DNA of 64,000 bases. Origin: Mucilaginibacter defluvii (GTDB lineage: Bacteria > Bacteroidota > Bacteroidia > Sphingobacteriales > Sphingobacteriaceae). The stretch lies in the NCBI RefSeq assembly GCF_039543225.1, contig NZ_BAABJI010000001.1:771193-835192 (forward strand), read 5' to 3'. Of the stretch, positions 1-7,865 are shown piece by piece. The notes beneath the pieces are model-generated. The model was not told the origin of the DNA, did not search any database, and saw only the letters and a program-made list of their open reading frames with translations. A program made the translations under genes and the position numbers. Positions within the stretch are counted from its first letter, which is position 1; each line of letters begins with the position of its first letter.

Positions 1-1
1 T

Positions 2-418
2 GGTGCCGCCATTACGTACACAGACGAGGACGGCGAACAAAAAACTAAACACTATAAAACTTTTGTGGACTGCATTGGCCAGCCACACCTGGCTTTTAAG
101 GATATTCCTTACAAAAGTTTGATAGATGAGCGTATACTTACCCCTGCCAGGCTCAAATTCAGGGATGCTGAAGCCGGGCAAAAGGCGCTTGAAAAAGCGG
201 ACGGCAAGGTGCTGGCTGATGGCTCGGGTAATTACTATCTGAACGTGCCGGGTGTTGCCATTAATGATGATTTTCAGGCAGTTGACGGGTACGGTGCGCT
301 TAACGAGCGTGTATATATTTTAGCGGTACCCTACATAGGCGGCTTCAACCCCGACTATTCAGGCCTTGATTTTGGGGAGGCGGCATCTTTATTAGTAAAA
401 AATGCCATGCTAAGGTAA
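2..418 (+). CDS. C-terminal part of a putative FAD/NAD(P)-binding protein (5' end outside window)
   Basis: The frame is open from the first base to a TAA at 416-418, so this is the 3' end of a longer gene; the only in-window start is a GTG at 65, which I do not believe. The visible part has a 'FVDCIGQ' stretch, as at the end of a dinucleotide-binding fold, and a conserved tail with 'GYGALNERVYILAVPYIGGFNPDYSGLDF'-like spacing ending in a helix rich in Ala/Leu. This resembles the C-terminus of COG4529-type FAD/NAD(P)-binding proteins of Bacteroidota. The nucleotide-binding N-terminus is not visible, so the assignment is by resemblance only. The next gene on the same strand starts 46 bp later. 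Confidence 0.5.
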   Translation, partial: GAAITYTDEDGEQKTKHYKTFVDCIGQPHLAFKDIPYKSLIDERILTPARLKFRDAEAGQKALEKADGKVLADGSGNYYLNVPGVAINDDFQAVDGYGALNERVYILAVPYIGGFNPDYSGLDFGEAASLLVKNAMLR

Positions 419-464
419 TGGTGGCACAGCTATTGTAAAACATTTATCCAAACATCTAAAAACT

Positions 465-920
465 ATGGAAACGACAGAAAAATTAAATGACGTATTAAAC
501 GATTTGATCGAAATCAATAACGACCGTATAGCCGGTTTTGAGAAAGCTATTGCTGATATCAACGATGAAAATATCGACCTGAAAGAGTTATTTCAGACTT
601 ATGCTGCGCAAAGCCGCAAATTTAGCCAGGAGCTTACCGCCCTTACTGCCGCACGTGGTGGTGATGTTGAAACCGGTAACAGCGTAAGCGGTACTTTACA
701 CCGAGCCTGGATCGATGTAAAATCGTTATTTGGCGGTACCGACCGTGCAAGTATACTTAGTGAAGCTGAAAGAGGTGAGGATGCTATTAAAAAAGCGTAT
801 ACAACCGCACTTACTGAAGGTGGCCTGAGCGGTGAAGCTTTGCAAACCGTAACTGCACAATCACAAGATATTAATGCTGCCCACGATAGCATTAAAGCAC
901 TGCGTGATGCTGCGAAATAA
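465..920 (+). CDS. DUF2383 / PA2169-family four-helix-bundle protein
   Basis: 151 aa, no signal peptide, mostly helical, acidic and rich in Ala/Glu. The N-terminus 'LNDLIEINNDRIAGFEKA', the central 'W.DVKSLFGG..RASILSEAERGED' and the C-terminal 'SIKALRDAA' match the DUF2383 family, which folds as a ferritin-like four-helix bundle, is usually about 150 aa and is often stress-associated. Its biochemical function is not known. The ATG follows an A-rich stretch with no Shine-Dalgarno. A hairpin terminator follows the stop. Confidence 0.85.
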   Translation: METTEKLNDVLNDLIEINNDRIAGFEKAIADINDENIDLKELFQTYAAQSRKFSQELTALTAARGGDVETGNSVSGTLHRAWIDVKSLFGGTDRASILSEAERGEDAIKKAYTTALTEGGLSGEALQTVTAQSQDINAAHDSIKALRDAAK

Positions 921-942
921 TATCAAACTGATAGATATTAAT

Positions 943-973
943 AAAAATGCCCGGCAAAATCCGGGTATTTTTG
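943..973 (+). terminator. Intrinsic terminator after the DUF2383 gene
   Basis: Inverted repeat AAAATGCCCGG / CCGGGTATTTTT around a CAAAAT loop, ending in a T-run, 22 bp after the stop of the plus-strand gene. The A-rich 5' arm means it could also stop transcription on the minus strand. Confidence 0.8.
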
Positions 974-1092
974 GTTAAAAATATAGGCTACTGCTGTTGA
1001 GTAAGCATTTGATTATAGGTATTAACTGCGCACTAACTGTAAAAATGCTTCCGGGTTGTAAAAATGAAAAGATTTCATTGTGTTATAAATGA

Positions 1093-1449
1093 TTAAACAG
1101 CCTGCTTATTTTGCAGGGTGTCTCTAAGTTCCTGTAGCTCTTGCTCATAAGCGCGCATGCGGGCGTGTAGTATATCCACCTCTGTGCGCAGCATTTGTAT
1201 CTCGGTAATGAGCTTTGCGCCGTCGGGCTTGTTTATTTTTTTGTCGCCCGTGCCCAAAATGAGCCATTCAGGTGAGTATTTTAAGGTAAAGCAAAGTTTG
1301 CTGATGAGGTAGTAGCTCATGTCCTGCTTGCGATTGATCACTTTGCTGATGAAGCCCTGGTCAACCCCAATGGCCGCCGCAAGCCCAACCTGCCCGCCGT
1401 GATCTTTAACAATAACCTTAAGCCGTTTAACTATACCGTCATCAATCAT
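1093..1449 (-). CDS. XRE-family transcriptional regulator with C-terminal coiled coil
   Basis: 118 aa. Residues 8-60 form an HTH of the XRE/lambda-repressor type: 'GGQVGLAAAIGVDQGFISKVINRKQ' gives the two DNA-binding helices, followed by 'SPEWLILGTG', typical of phage-like XRE proteins. Residues 78-112 are a heptad-like coiled coil ('LRTEVDILHARMRAYEQELQELRDTL'), which suggests dimerisation through the tail. A near-match to the -7 box (TATACTTG) lies just upstream of the ATG, so the leader is short. Target genes are unknown; a stand-alone local regulator is the simplest reading. Confidence 0.8.
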   Translation of the reverse strand: MIDDGIVKRLKVIVKDHGGQVGLAAAIGVDQGFISKVINRKQDMSYYLISKLCFTLKYSPEWLILGTGDKKINKPDGAKLITEIQMLRTEVDILHARMRAYEQELQELRDTLQNKQAV

Positions 1450-1512
1450 GATGATGCAAGTATAAACAATTTGATAATGAGGCCAAGGTTAATAAAAAGT
1501 TTTTCTGGTGGT

Positions 1513-1854
1513 TTAAACCTTAACGTTGGCGTGTTTTTTTATGTAGTTAAGTATCAGGTCGAGCTTGTGCGCGTATTCGGGCAGGGGCATTTTGCCGCTG
1601 TTATAATCGCGCATGGTTTCGTCGAGCTTTTGGCTCACCTTTTGGTAAAGCGCTGCATTGGCACCCCGTATAGCTGTTAAGGTTTGCTGTACTTTGGTGA
1701 GTTTTGACGCAGTAGCCTGTTTCATAAACAGCGGGTCAACGTCCCGGCTTTGCTTTAATACATTGCCAAACTTTTTACGCTGCCGTATCTCAAATATCAG
1801 TATCAGCAATAAAATAACAACGCCGCCGTAGGCGTAAGGTAATAACTCACTCAT
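1513..1854 (-). CDS. Small membrane-anchored protein of unknown function
   Basis: 113 aa with one N-terminal membrane helix (residues 7-22, 'AYGGVVILLLILIFEI') followed by a basic stretch and a helical cytoplasmic domain ending in 'LDLILNYIKKHANVKV'. I do not recognise the family. Transcribed towards the XRE gene on the same strand, 63 bp from its start, so the two could be cotranscribed. Coding likelihood is supported by length, a clean ATG and membrane topology. Confidence 0.6.
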   Translation of the reverse strand: MSELLPYAYGGVVILLLILIFEIRQRKKFGNVLKQSRDVDPLFMKQATASKLTKVQQTLTAIRGANAALYQKVSQKLDETMRDYNSGKMPLPEYAHKLDLILNYIKKHANVKV

Positions 1855-1924
1855 TTTAAAACAGGGGTGCTTTATTACGTTTACGATTAAAGCGGCGTCG
1901 TGGTTTTACACCGTGCGGGATTTT

Positions 1925-2437
1925 TTAAACAGCCTGATGGATATCTTTCTCGTAGCAGTAAAAACTCAATCCGGGCTTATGGGCGAGGCTTATTTCGCCA
2001 ACGTTTTTATAACCGGCTTTAATGAGCAGGCGTTGCATAGCTGCATTGCTGGTATTGGTATCGGCGCGGGCTTTTGTCAAAGCATTTCGGCGGGCAACCT
2101 CATCGGCGTGATCAAGCAGTGCTACTGCAATACCCAAACCCTGAAAGCGCGGACTAACCGCCATGCGGTGTGTAACCACGGCAGGTATATTAATGTCAAT
2201 ATCTGCCTGGGCGTAATCAGGCTCCGGGGCGGTTGTTATAGCGGTTACACCGGCTATCCGTCCGTTGTGTTCAGCAATCCATAGTTGTTTAAGTTCAATA
2301 TCTTTTGTAAATACTTCAATGTTCGGGTAAGTATTGTTCCATTGCCGGTTGCCGGCCGCCTGCATAAGCGGTACAACTTCGGCAACTATCCGCATAATCT
2401 CCGGTATATCGGTAAGCATTGCTTCGCGTATGGTCAT
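1925..2437 (-). CDS. GNAT-family N-acetyltransferase
   Basis: 170 aa, the usual length of a single-domain GNAT enzyme. The acetyl-CoA-binding motif A is visible as 'RMAVSPRFQGLGIAVALLDHA' (residues about 91-111), and a C-terminal beta strand 'GLSFYCYEKDI' closes the fold. The substrate cannot be told from sequence. It lies 16 bp downstream of the S24 repressor-like gene on the same strand and may share its transcript. Confidence 0.85.
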   Translation of the reverse strand: MTIREAMLTDIPEIMRIVAEVVPLMQAAGNRQWNNTYPNIEVFTKDIELKQLWIAEHNGRIAGVTAITTAPEPDYAQADIDINIPAVVTHRMAVSPRFQGLGIAVALLDHADEVARRNALTKARADTNTSNAAMQRLLIKAGYKNVGEISLAHKPGLSFYCYEKDIHQAV

Positions 2438-2453
2438 CCTTAATAATTAGCTG

Positions 2454-3158
2454 TTAATGATTATGTTTTTTGTGGATATCCTTTACCAGACATAGCTTTT
2501 TTATATCCGCAATTTTTATCGGGAACGGCGCGTACTTAAGCCGGCTGCCCACCATCTCGGTTGTATTGTCTGAGTGTGCTATCACTTCATCAGGTTCATC
2601 GCCGGCCAGCAGGCGTTTATACATACGGTAATCGCCCCATTCAATATAGTAAACCTCTCCGGGCAAGATCTTCATGTCATGTATAACCTTCAGGGCTACC
2701 CAGCAGCCATTTTCCAGGTAAGGGTACATGCTATGCCCCCAAACTGGCAAGGCGAAGTCGCAATCTTCAATGCCCGGAAAATTCATGTGCCCTACCGGGT
2801 TACTGTCGTTTATGTCATTATAAACTTCAACACCCGTAGCGGTGGCAATAACCTCGTACATCGGTATGCCTTCAAAAGTTTTTCGCGTGGGTGCAGGTAA
2901 ACTGCTGTTTTCTTTATTCTTTATCGGTGAAAGATGTTCTTGGTATATTTCTTTAAATAGTTTTAGTTTTTCTGGATCAATATTTTGCCTGCTTTTTACA
3001 ATCTCTGTAATTGTGCTGGCCGAGTTGTAGCCAAGCGCTTCCGCAAGCTGGGTGTTATTATAAAAAGCCTTGCCCCGTAACTGTGTATACAGTATGATGA
3101 ACTCCAAAGTTTCGGGGCGGATGGTTTTAATTTTATTGGGTTTTGCAGATTGATCCAT
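2454..3158 (-). CDS. S24-family LexA/CI-like repressor
   Basis: 234 aa. An HTH spans about residues 33-62 ('NNTQLAEALGYNSASTITEIVKS'), and a C-terminal S24 peptidase-like domain has the Ser of 'GHSMYP' (Ser143) and a Lys in 'YRMYKRLL' (Lys181) as candidate Ser-Lys dyad. I see no obvious Ala-Gly or Cys-Gly cleavage site in the hinge, so RecA-stimulated self-cleavage is not certain. The length and architecture fit phage-type or SOS-type repressors. A perfect 16-bp palindrome just upstream of its start and a promoter firing the other way suggest autoregulation and control of the divergent genes. Confidence 0.85.
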   Translation of the reverse strand: MDQSAKPNKIKTIRPETLEFIILYTQLRGKAFYNNTQLAEALGYNSASTITEIVKSRQNIDPEKLKLFKEIYQEHLSPIKNKENSSLPAPTRKTFEGIPMYEVIATATGVEVYNDINDSNPVGHMNFPGIEDCDFALPVWGHSMYPYLENGCWVALKVIHDMKILPGEVYYIEWGDYRMYKRLLAGDEPDEVIAHSDNTTEMVGSRLKYAPFPIKIADIKKLCLVKDIHKKHNH

Positions 3159-3164
3159 AAAGAA

Positions 3165-3180
3165 AATATTTATAAATATT
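3165..3180. promoter_or_regulatory. Candidate repressor operator (16-bp palindrome)
   Basis: AATATTTATAAATATT is a perfect palindrome 6 bp upstream of the S24 repressor start codon. A half-site (GAAAATATTT) recurs at 3240-3249. The position between two divergent genes is where an autoregulatory operator is expected; binding is inferred. Confidence 0.5.
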
Positions 3181-3181
3181 C

Positions 3182-3213
3182 TTGATTTAAATACAGAAAT
3201 ATCTTTATATTTG
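3182..3213 (+). promoter_or_regulatory. Bacteroidota-type promoter reading away from the S24 repressor
   Basis: -33 TTG at 3182-3184 and -7 box TATATTTG (TAnnTTTG consensus) at 3206-3213, separated by 21 bp. It would drive the 67-aa gene at 3300 and perhaps the following small genes. It adjoins the palindromic operator. Confidence 0.6.
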
Positions 3214-3299
3214 TTTCGTTGATTGATGCTAAGCTAAGAGAAAATATTTGAACTGCAAAGTGTCCTATCAAGAATTTACAGTAATTAAAGAATTGCAGC

Positions 3300-3503
3300 A
3301 TGTATATCGCCTACTTATCACCGGATTTTATTGCGGCTCAAGCCTGTAACATACAGCAGCCGGATATTACACCCGAAGACCTGACCATCTACAACGCGCG
3401 TATTGATGGTTATTCAGCGGCTTGTGCTAAGCTGAGCGAGGAGATTGCTGCAATTCAACGTTACCTGCCAGGCTGGCTTCCGGAACGGCCCGGCATCATA
3501 TAA
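3300..3503 (+). CDS. 67-aa protein divergent from the S24 repressor, function unknown
   Basis: Small, mixed-charge protein with no membrane segment; a Tyr/Ala-rich N-terminus and a short helical region ('YSAACAKLSEEIAAIQRYL'). The leader from the predicted promoter is about 80 nt. It sits where phage cro- or cII-like genes sit relative to a CI-like repressor, but no HTH is visible, so I do not assign such a role. Confidence 0.5.
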   Translation: MYIAYLSPDFIAAQACNIQQPDITPEDLTIYNARIDGYSAACAKLSEEIAAIQRYLPGWLPERPGII

Positions 3504-3587
3504 CCAATTAACCGCCCCGTAAAGGGCAGTCATCAAATTAATGTCTAATCCCTGTAGCTGCTGCATGCCGCTACCGATTTAAACAAA

Positions 3588-3613
3588 GCTCCCCCTAAAG
3601 GGGGTTGGGGGGC
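3588..3613. repeat. Short G/C-palindromic extragenic repeat, copy 1
   Basis: CCCCCT-aaa-GGGGG hairpin followed by TTGGGGGG. The same design (C-rich/G-rich palindrome with a purine tail) recurs at 12001, 27455, 47801, 47868 and 54115 in this window. It ends 7 bp before the start of the next gene. Confidence 0.6.
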
Positions 3614-3620
3614 ATATGTC

Positions 3621-4031
3621 ATGATCAAATTATCGCAAAAACTAAAACAGCAGCTATGGTGGTTAATTATTTCAGTTGATTATAACTATAGCCGGATTGC
3701 CATTGCAGACAACGACCTGAATGATGAAAATATAACCCTGTGGCTTGAAGATAAGCAGGATTATAAAAACACGCTCGACGAATGCCTACGCATTGACCTG
3801 CCCATAGCGCGCTTTGCCCGCCTGATAAAAAGCGAAGGCTTTAATAGTTACGAAGGCACCAAAATGCACGCAAAGAAAGGCTACCTATATAAAGCGCGCA
3901 TTGAAATAAATGAGCCGCTTACCTGGTACCGCGATGATGCTACCGTAACCGAACAGCTATGGGCGCGTGAGGCTTTGCTTAAAGCTATACTCACGCAGTT
4001 GGTTGAAAATGAGGTTTATGATGGTGTTTAG
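3621..4031 (+). CDS. Conserved-looking protein of unknown function (136 aa)
   Basis: 136 aa, soluble, Trp/Tyr-rich, with an N-terminal amphipathic stretch ('LKQQLWWLIISVDYNYSRIAIADND') and a helical C-terminus ('LWAREALLKAILTQLVENE'). No family recognised and no catalytic motif seen. It follows the 67-aa gene on the same strand after 117 bp that contain a palindromic repeat. Confidence 0.55.
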   Translation: MIKLSQKLKQQLWWLIISVDYNYSRIAIADNDLNDENITLWLEDKQDYKNTLDECLRIDLPIARFARLIKSEGFNSYEGTKMHAKKGYLYKARIEINEPLTWYRDDATVTEQLWAREALLKAILTQLVENEVYDGV

Positions 4032-4079
4032 TTACGCAGTGGCATAGTATATGTTTTATATAGTTTAAACTTATACATT

Positions 4080-4271
4080 ATGGAAACGAGATACATCAAT
4101 ACGCAAAACCCGGAAATAAAAACAAGACAGGGAAGCAATTTTTGGGAGGTGATAAAGCCTTTCGCAAAATTTGGTTTAAAAAGTTTGGGTATTATGGCCG
4201 GGGCAATGTGGGCCATTATCAAGATCATTCCCAAACCGTCAGAATTTAAACCGGAAAAAAAGCCCTATTAG
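4080..4271 (+). CDS. 63-aa small protein with one possible membrane helix
   Basis: Charged N-terminus, a hydrophobic segment at about residues 34-50 ('LKSLGIMAGAMWAIIKII') and a Lys/Pro-rich tail. No homolog recognised. An antisense frame of similar size covers the same DNA; this strand is preferred because it continues the direction of the two genes before it and has an A-rich start region. Confidence 0.4.
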   Translation: METRYINTQNPEIKTRQGSNFWEVIKPFAKFGLKSLGIMAGAMWAIIKIIPKPSEFKPEKKPY

Positions 4272-4504
4272 TGGCATTATTAGCCACTTTGGGTAATAAG
4301 TCTACATAGTTTGGTTGTAAGAGTGTGAGTATTTAGATACGCCAAATAATAATGATTTTTTTATTAACAATCTGATTTTAAATTATTTAATTAAAAGTTA
4401 GTATCGATTAAATTGTATTTGGCAAGGTGTAGAGTAAAGAGTGGTAACCTTCTTGTATAGTAATCAGTAATTGTTTGGTATTTTAAAATTTAAATCTGAA
4501 AACT

Positions 4505-4645
4505 ATGAAAAAGCTATTAAGCGTGCTGGTATTATCAGCCTTTACTTTAGGTTCATTCGCTCAAACCGCTCCTAAAGACTCTACAAAAAGCACAACCAAA
4601 ACAGACACAGTTAAAAAAGACACTACCAAAAAGAACAAGAAATAA
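4505..4645 (+). CDS. 46-aa secreted Lys/Thr-rich peptide
   Basis: ATG at 4505 encodes a textbook signal peptide (MKKLLSVLVLSAFTLGSFAQ, cleavage near residue 20) followed by 26 residues made almost only of Thr, Lys, Ser and Asp (repeats of 'DxxKKDTTKK' type). Such tiny secreted Lys/Thr/Asp-rich proteins are common in Bacteroidota and have no assigned role. A strong bidirectional terminator follows 49 bp after the stop. Confidence 0.7.
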   Translation: MKKLLSVLVLSAFTLGSFAQTAPKDSTKSTTKTDTVKKDTTKKNKK

Positions 4646-4694
4646 TCTGTCTTTTTTAGTCGATATAAATACGACCTTTTGTCTGGACAAAAGT

Positions 4695-4733
4695 AAAAAC
4701 CCACTGTATATTTGCAGTGGGTTTTTATTTTTT
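4695..4733. terminator. Bidirectional intrinsic terminator
   Basis: AAAACCCACTG / CAGTGGGTTTT stem with a tatattt loop and T-runs on both sides, placed between the convergent 46-aa peptide gene and the MBL-fold gene. It serves both. Confidence 0.85.
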
Positions 4734-4741
4734 ATGCCTTT

Positions 4742-5401
4742 TTACAAGTTTACAGAGGCGCCAACTTCATATACTTCATGGAATTTAATGCCCTGCTTTT
4801 CAAAATGTTTTTTATAGTTGGCATACCGCTGTTGAATAAAAAAATCTCGCGCGTAGCCATCATGTACCGGTAATATTTGTTTGGGCTGCATCTTATCGGC
4901 AAAGGCGGCAATGCCACGTTCGGTAGCAAATGGCGCCGTGGTTATCATCAATAATAATTCAATTCCTTTATAGCCAATTAGTTCATCGCTCAATGTGTCA
5001 ACCGGGTAAAGCACCTTATTGTTGATCACGAACGCTGTCATTTGTGGTGTCGGATTATCCAGCAATGCCTCATGCGTAACCGGCACTGCGTTTAATATAA
5101 ACGGGCCGATATTAATTTCACCTTCTTCAATTAATATAAACGTTAAGCCTGCTTTAGTAAGTTGCTCGCCCACCTGGCTGTTGGTATACAGTTGGGCATC
5201 GGTAACAGCTAAAATGCTTTGGGTGATCTCCAAGTCAAAATGATCGGGATGGATGTGGGTAATTACAATGCTGTTTACGCCCTTAAACATGTCGGCGGTT
5301 ACGCGCTCTTCGGTAAAGGAGAATTGGCCGGGGTCGAACAATAATTTATGCCCATCAAACTCAAACAGCAGGCAGGAGTGCAGGTATTTACTAATTTTCA
5401 T
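4742..5401 (-). CDS. MBL-fold metallohydrolase (UlaG-like)
   Basis: 219 aa. The metal-binding signature 'THIHPDHFD' (HxHxDH, about residues 49-57) is present, with an N-terminal 'LLFDPGQF' strand and later His residues in 'VTHEA' and 'PVHDGY' that would complete the di-metal site. Substrate unknown; UlaG-like members are lactonases or phosphodiesterases. The start lies 7 bp after the stop of the Fpg/Nei-family gene, so the two form an operon on the minus strand. Confidence 0.85.
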   Translation of the reverse strand: MKISKYLHSCLLFEFDGHKLLFDPGQFSFTEERVTADMFKGVNSIVITHIHPDHFDLEITQSILAVTDAQLYTNSQVGEQLTKAGLTFILIEEGEINIGPFILNAVPVTHEALLDNPTPQMTAFVINNKVLYPVDTLSDELIGYKGIELLLMITTAPFATERGIAAFADKMQPKQILPVHDGYARDFFIQQRYANYKKHFEKQGIKFHEVYEVGASVNL

Positions 5402-5408
5402 GGTGTGG

Positions 5409-6182
5409 CTATTTATAAAGTTCCTGTTCGTCGGTATAATAAGTTTTGCGTGTTCCGGCTTTTATTTTGATCTCGGCACCGTCAGGACTATGCGTTTTCC
5501 TGGGATTATGGATCAGCATAAAATCTCTAACCTCGCCGTTTATAATATCCGGGTGGGTTTTCCGTATCTGCTTTTCGGCATCCGTCAAAACATTTTTGAT
5601 GGCTTTAGCCAATGCTTTAACTTTATCAGCGGGTATTTTGTTACTCGCCGAAAATGGTGAAATGCGTGCATGCCATAATATTTCATCTGCATAAGCATTA
5701 CCTATTCCCCTGATCATCTTTTGATCCAGCAAAACGTTCTTAACAGCCGACTTGGTTTTACCAAGCAATTCTTCACAGTAGGCTTCGTCCGCCTCTTTCG
5801 CCAGCGCGTCTAAAGCGTCCTTTGGCTCAGGGTTTAGGGTGGTGGTTGCCGCTTTCTGAAAATCTGTAAGGGTTAGGCCGGTGCCATCGGTAAATAGTAT
5901 TTCAATCAACGGGTATTTGTTGGCGTTTTTGCCTTCAAATAAAAACAGCTTGCCGTGCAGCATCATGTGCAGGCCAAGCACATCGCCTTTTGAAAATTGA
6001 ATGTGCAATTCTTTACCATCGCGATAAACTGCCGTTACTTTTTGATGCTGAAGGGTATCATTCAATTCTTCGGCGCTAACATTCAGTTTGCCGCCATGTG
6101 TAATAACCTGTTTTACGGTTTTACCTTTTAGCTTTTTGTTGAGATTGTGGCTGAATGCCTGCAGGTCGGGTAATTCGGGCAT
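5409..6182 (-). CDS. Fpg/Nei-family DNA glycosylase with a zinc-less finger
   Basis: 257 aa. The N-terminus MPELPD places the catalytic Pro directly after Met, as in all bifunctional Fpg/Nei glycosylases that excise oxidised bases and nick abasic sites. The H2TH region is seen as 'LLDQKMIRGIGNAYADEILW' (residues about 152-171, with the conserved Asn). The C-terminal region that normally holds four zinc-binding Cys has none: 'VRDFMLIHNPRKTHSPDG..IKI..GTRKTYYTDEQELYK'. It keeps the beta-hairpin length and an Arg/Lys-rich tip, as in the zinc-less finger of NEIL1 and some bacterial and plant relatives. First gene of an operon with the MBL-fold protein. Confidence 0.88.
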   Translation of the reverse strand: MPELPDLQAFSHNLNKKLKGKTVKQVITHGGKLNVSAEELNDTLQHQKVTAVYRDGKELHIQFSKGDVLGLHMMLHGKLFLFEGKNANKYPLIEILFTDGTGLTLTDFQKAATTTLNPEPKDALDALAKEADEAYCEELLGKTKSAVKNVLLDQKMIRGIGNAYADEILWHARISPFSASNKIPADKVKALAKAIKNVLTDAEKQIRKTHPDIINGEVRDFMLIHNPRKTHSPDGAEIKIKAGTRKTYYTDEQELYK

Positions 6183-6201
6183 AATGGTGAAATTTATCTG
6201 T

Positions 6202-6240
6202 AAAAAACAAAGGCGCTGAAATTATGTTCAGCGCCTTTAA
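6202..6240 (-). terminator. Terminator of the RemB/Wzi-like gene
   Basis: Stem AAAGGCGCTGAA / TTCAGCGCCTTT with a short loop, followed on the minus strand by TTTTTT. It lies between the barrel-protein stop and the glycosylase start, so it insulates the downstream operon. Confidence 0.85.
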
Positions 6241-6257
6241 TGTTTATATAATATCGA

Positions 6258-7865
6258 TTAGAAATCAGAATATAAGTTGCGGAACGAGCTGCGCAACCCA
6301 ATGCTGAGCATTGCTGTGTTTGAGGTGCCTAAACGGTTGCTGCGCTGGCGATAGATGCCGCCAACTTCCAGTTTTAAGTTATAACGCGGGTTGAGTATAA
6401 AGCCCACAGTACCCTCAGCATATTTTAGGGTGGTGTTGATGCCCTGGCCGGTTTCGGTGCCCGGTATCAGGTCGCCGTTGAAACCGCGTAATATGTTTTT
6501 ACCGAAGTTATCATCGGTGCCGGCTTCGTCAACACCGTATTTAGCATATATCATTTTACCTTGCAGGTCAAAACGGCCAACGGAATAGTTGATAATACCC
6601 AACGCCTCTTTAAAATTAGCGCCGAAAGGATGTGCCAGCGGTTCGCTGAAGGCGGTATAGCCGCTCATGCGCTGGGCTCCGGTATACATATAGGGCTGGG
6701 CGGTATTGTACTCGGCCAAATAATTCAAATTTTGAATGCCAAACAGGTCGGCACCGCGAACACCTGCCTGCCAGCCTTTGCTGGTTATCGCCTTGCCTTC
6801 GCGGCCCTGCACACGGTCGAGCACCAACTGGGCGTAAACGGCATGCTTGTTAAGGAATTTATATTTACCGTTAAACCCAGCTATGGAGTTGCCCGGCTGG
6901 CCTGATGGCCCAATTGAGCTGGCGAAGAATACCGGGTTAATAAAGTTTACATCAAAACCACGGCGGTTGCCTTCATCATCAGCTTCGGATGCTATGTAGG
7001 CGTTGAAAAACCCTAACGACGCACGCTTGCTGATGGTCCAGTCGATGTAATGGAACGCGGCCCACTTGCGGCGGTTATCGCCATAGGTATCAAACTTAGG
7101 CGCCTGCCTGTCCTGCATGTAAGCCCACATGGCGGTATACTGCACCGGGCCCAGCGTTAATGTACCGCGAAAGAAGGGGTAATTAGTGGCGTAATCCGAA
7201 AGCAGCAGCGAGCGGTAGCCATCACCTATAAAATTTTTATCCTGGCCTAAAGTAAAATTCAGCTGCTTGATGGGCGTGTATGATATTACGGCGGTTACGT
7301 ACGACCAATCTTTGGTTTGTTCCAACCCACCCTTACGGTCATACGCCTGGCCGGGTATCATACGGGTTGAGCGTACATACTCGTCAATATACGGCGCAAA
7401 GCGTCCCTGGTTTTCAAAACCGCTGGTGTAAAAGGAGAATTTGGTGCCTATGGTACCGCCAAATTGAAAACCGCGGGTGTTAAGCCAGGTGCTTTCCTTG
7501 CTTTTAAAGTCGCGGCCTATGGCAAGGTCGGGCAGGTAATCAGCATAAAATGTATAATCGGCTTTGCGTACATCAAACAAATGCTCCCTGAAGAGTTTGC
7601 GGTAAACCCATCCCCTGCGGTTAGTATCGGCGCCATAGTTCATCAGCGAATCATACCTTGCGGTAAGCGAGCTATCAATCAGCAGCGGTTTAAAGGCCGT
7701 GTGTATATCGTTTGATGTGGAGTACACATCAGCATTAAATTTTTGATAGAACTGGTACTGATAGGGGAGCTGAACTGATTGCGCGCGCGCAAATGTTGCA
7801 CACAGTAACGCACCGGCCGTGGCCAATATCAGTTTACAGCGTTTAGCAGCGTAGATGTTTTGCAT
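6258..7865 (-). CDS. Outer-membrane beta-barrel protein, gliding-motility RemB / Wzi-like
   Basis: 535 aa. A signal peptide with a hydrophobic core 'LILATAGALLCATFARAQ' precedes a mature protein made of alternating aromatic strands ('FQFGGTIGTKFSFYTSGF', 'LNFTLGQDKNFIGDGYRSLLLSDYATNYPFFRGTL') ending in Phe. The 'GQDKNFIGDGYRSLLLSD' motif and the overall pattern resemble Bacteroidota proteins annotated as gliding-motility protein RemB or capsule-assembly Wzi-family barrels. Precise role here is unknown; no motility or capsule genes are adjacent. Confidence 0.6.
   Translation of the reverse strand: MQNIYAAKRCKLILATAGALLCATFARAQSVQLPYQYQFYQKFNADVYSTSNDIHTAFKPLLIDSSLTARYDSLMNYGADTNRRGWVYRKLFREHLFDVRKADYTFYADYLPDLAIGRDFKSKESTWLNTRGFQFGGTIGTKFSFYTSGFENQGRFAPYIDEYVRSTRMIPGQAYDRKGGLEQTKDWSYVTAVISYTPIKQLNFTLGQDKNFIGDGYRSLLLSDYATNYPFFRGTLTLGPVQYTAMWAYMQDRQAPKFDTYGDNRRKWAAFHYIDWTISKRASLGFFNAYIASEADDEGNRRGFDVNFINPVFFASSIGPSGQPGNSIAGFNGKYKFLNKHAVYAQLVLDRVQGREGKAITSKGWQAGVRGADLFGIQNLNYLAEYNTAQPYMYTGAQRMSGYTAFSEPLAHPFGANFKEALGIINYSVGRFDLQGKMIYAKYGVDEAGTDDNFGKNILRGFNGDLIPGTETGQGINTTLKYAEGTVGFILNPRYNLKLEVGGIYRQRSNRLGTSNTAMLSIGLRSSFRNLYSDF

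Noticed and set aside
4028-4234. 68-aa minus-strand ORF
   Set aside because: Overlaps the 63-aa plus-strand gene, which continues the direction of its neighbours; no evidence for both.
2454-4271. Region as an intact prophage
   Set aside because: Only a repressor-like gene and small unknown genes are present; no integrase, replication, capsid or terminase genes were seen.
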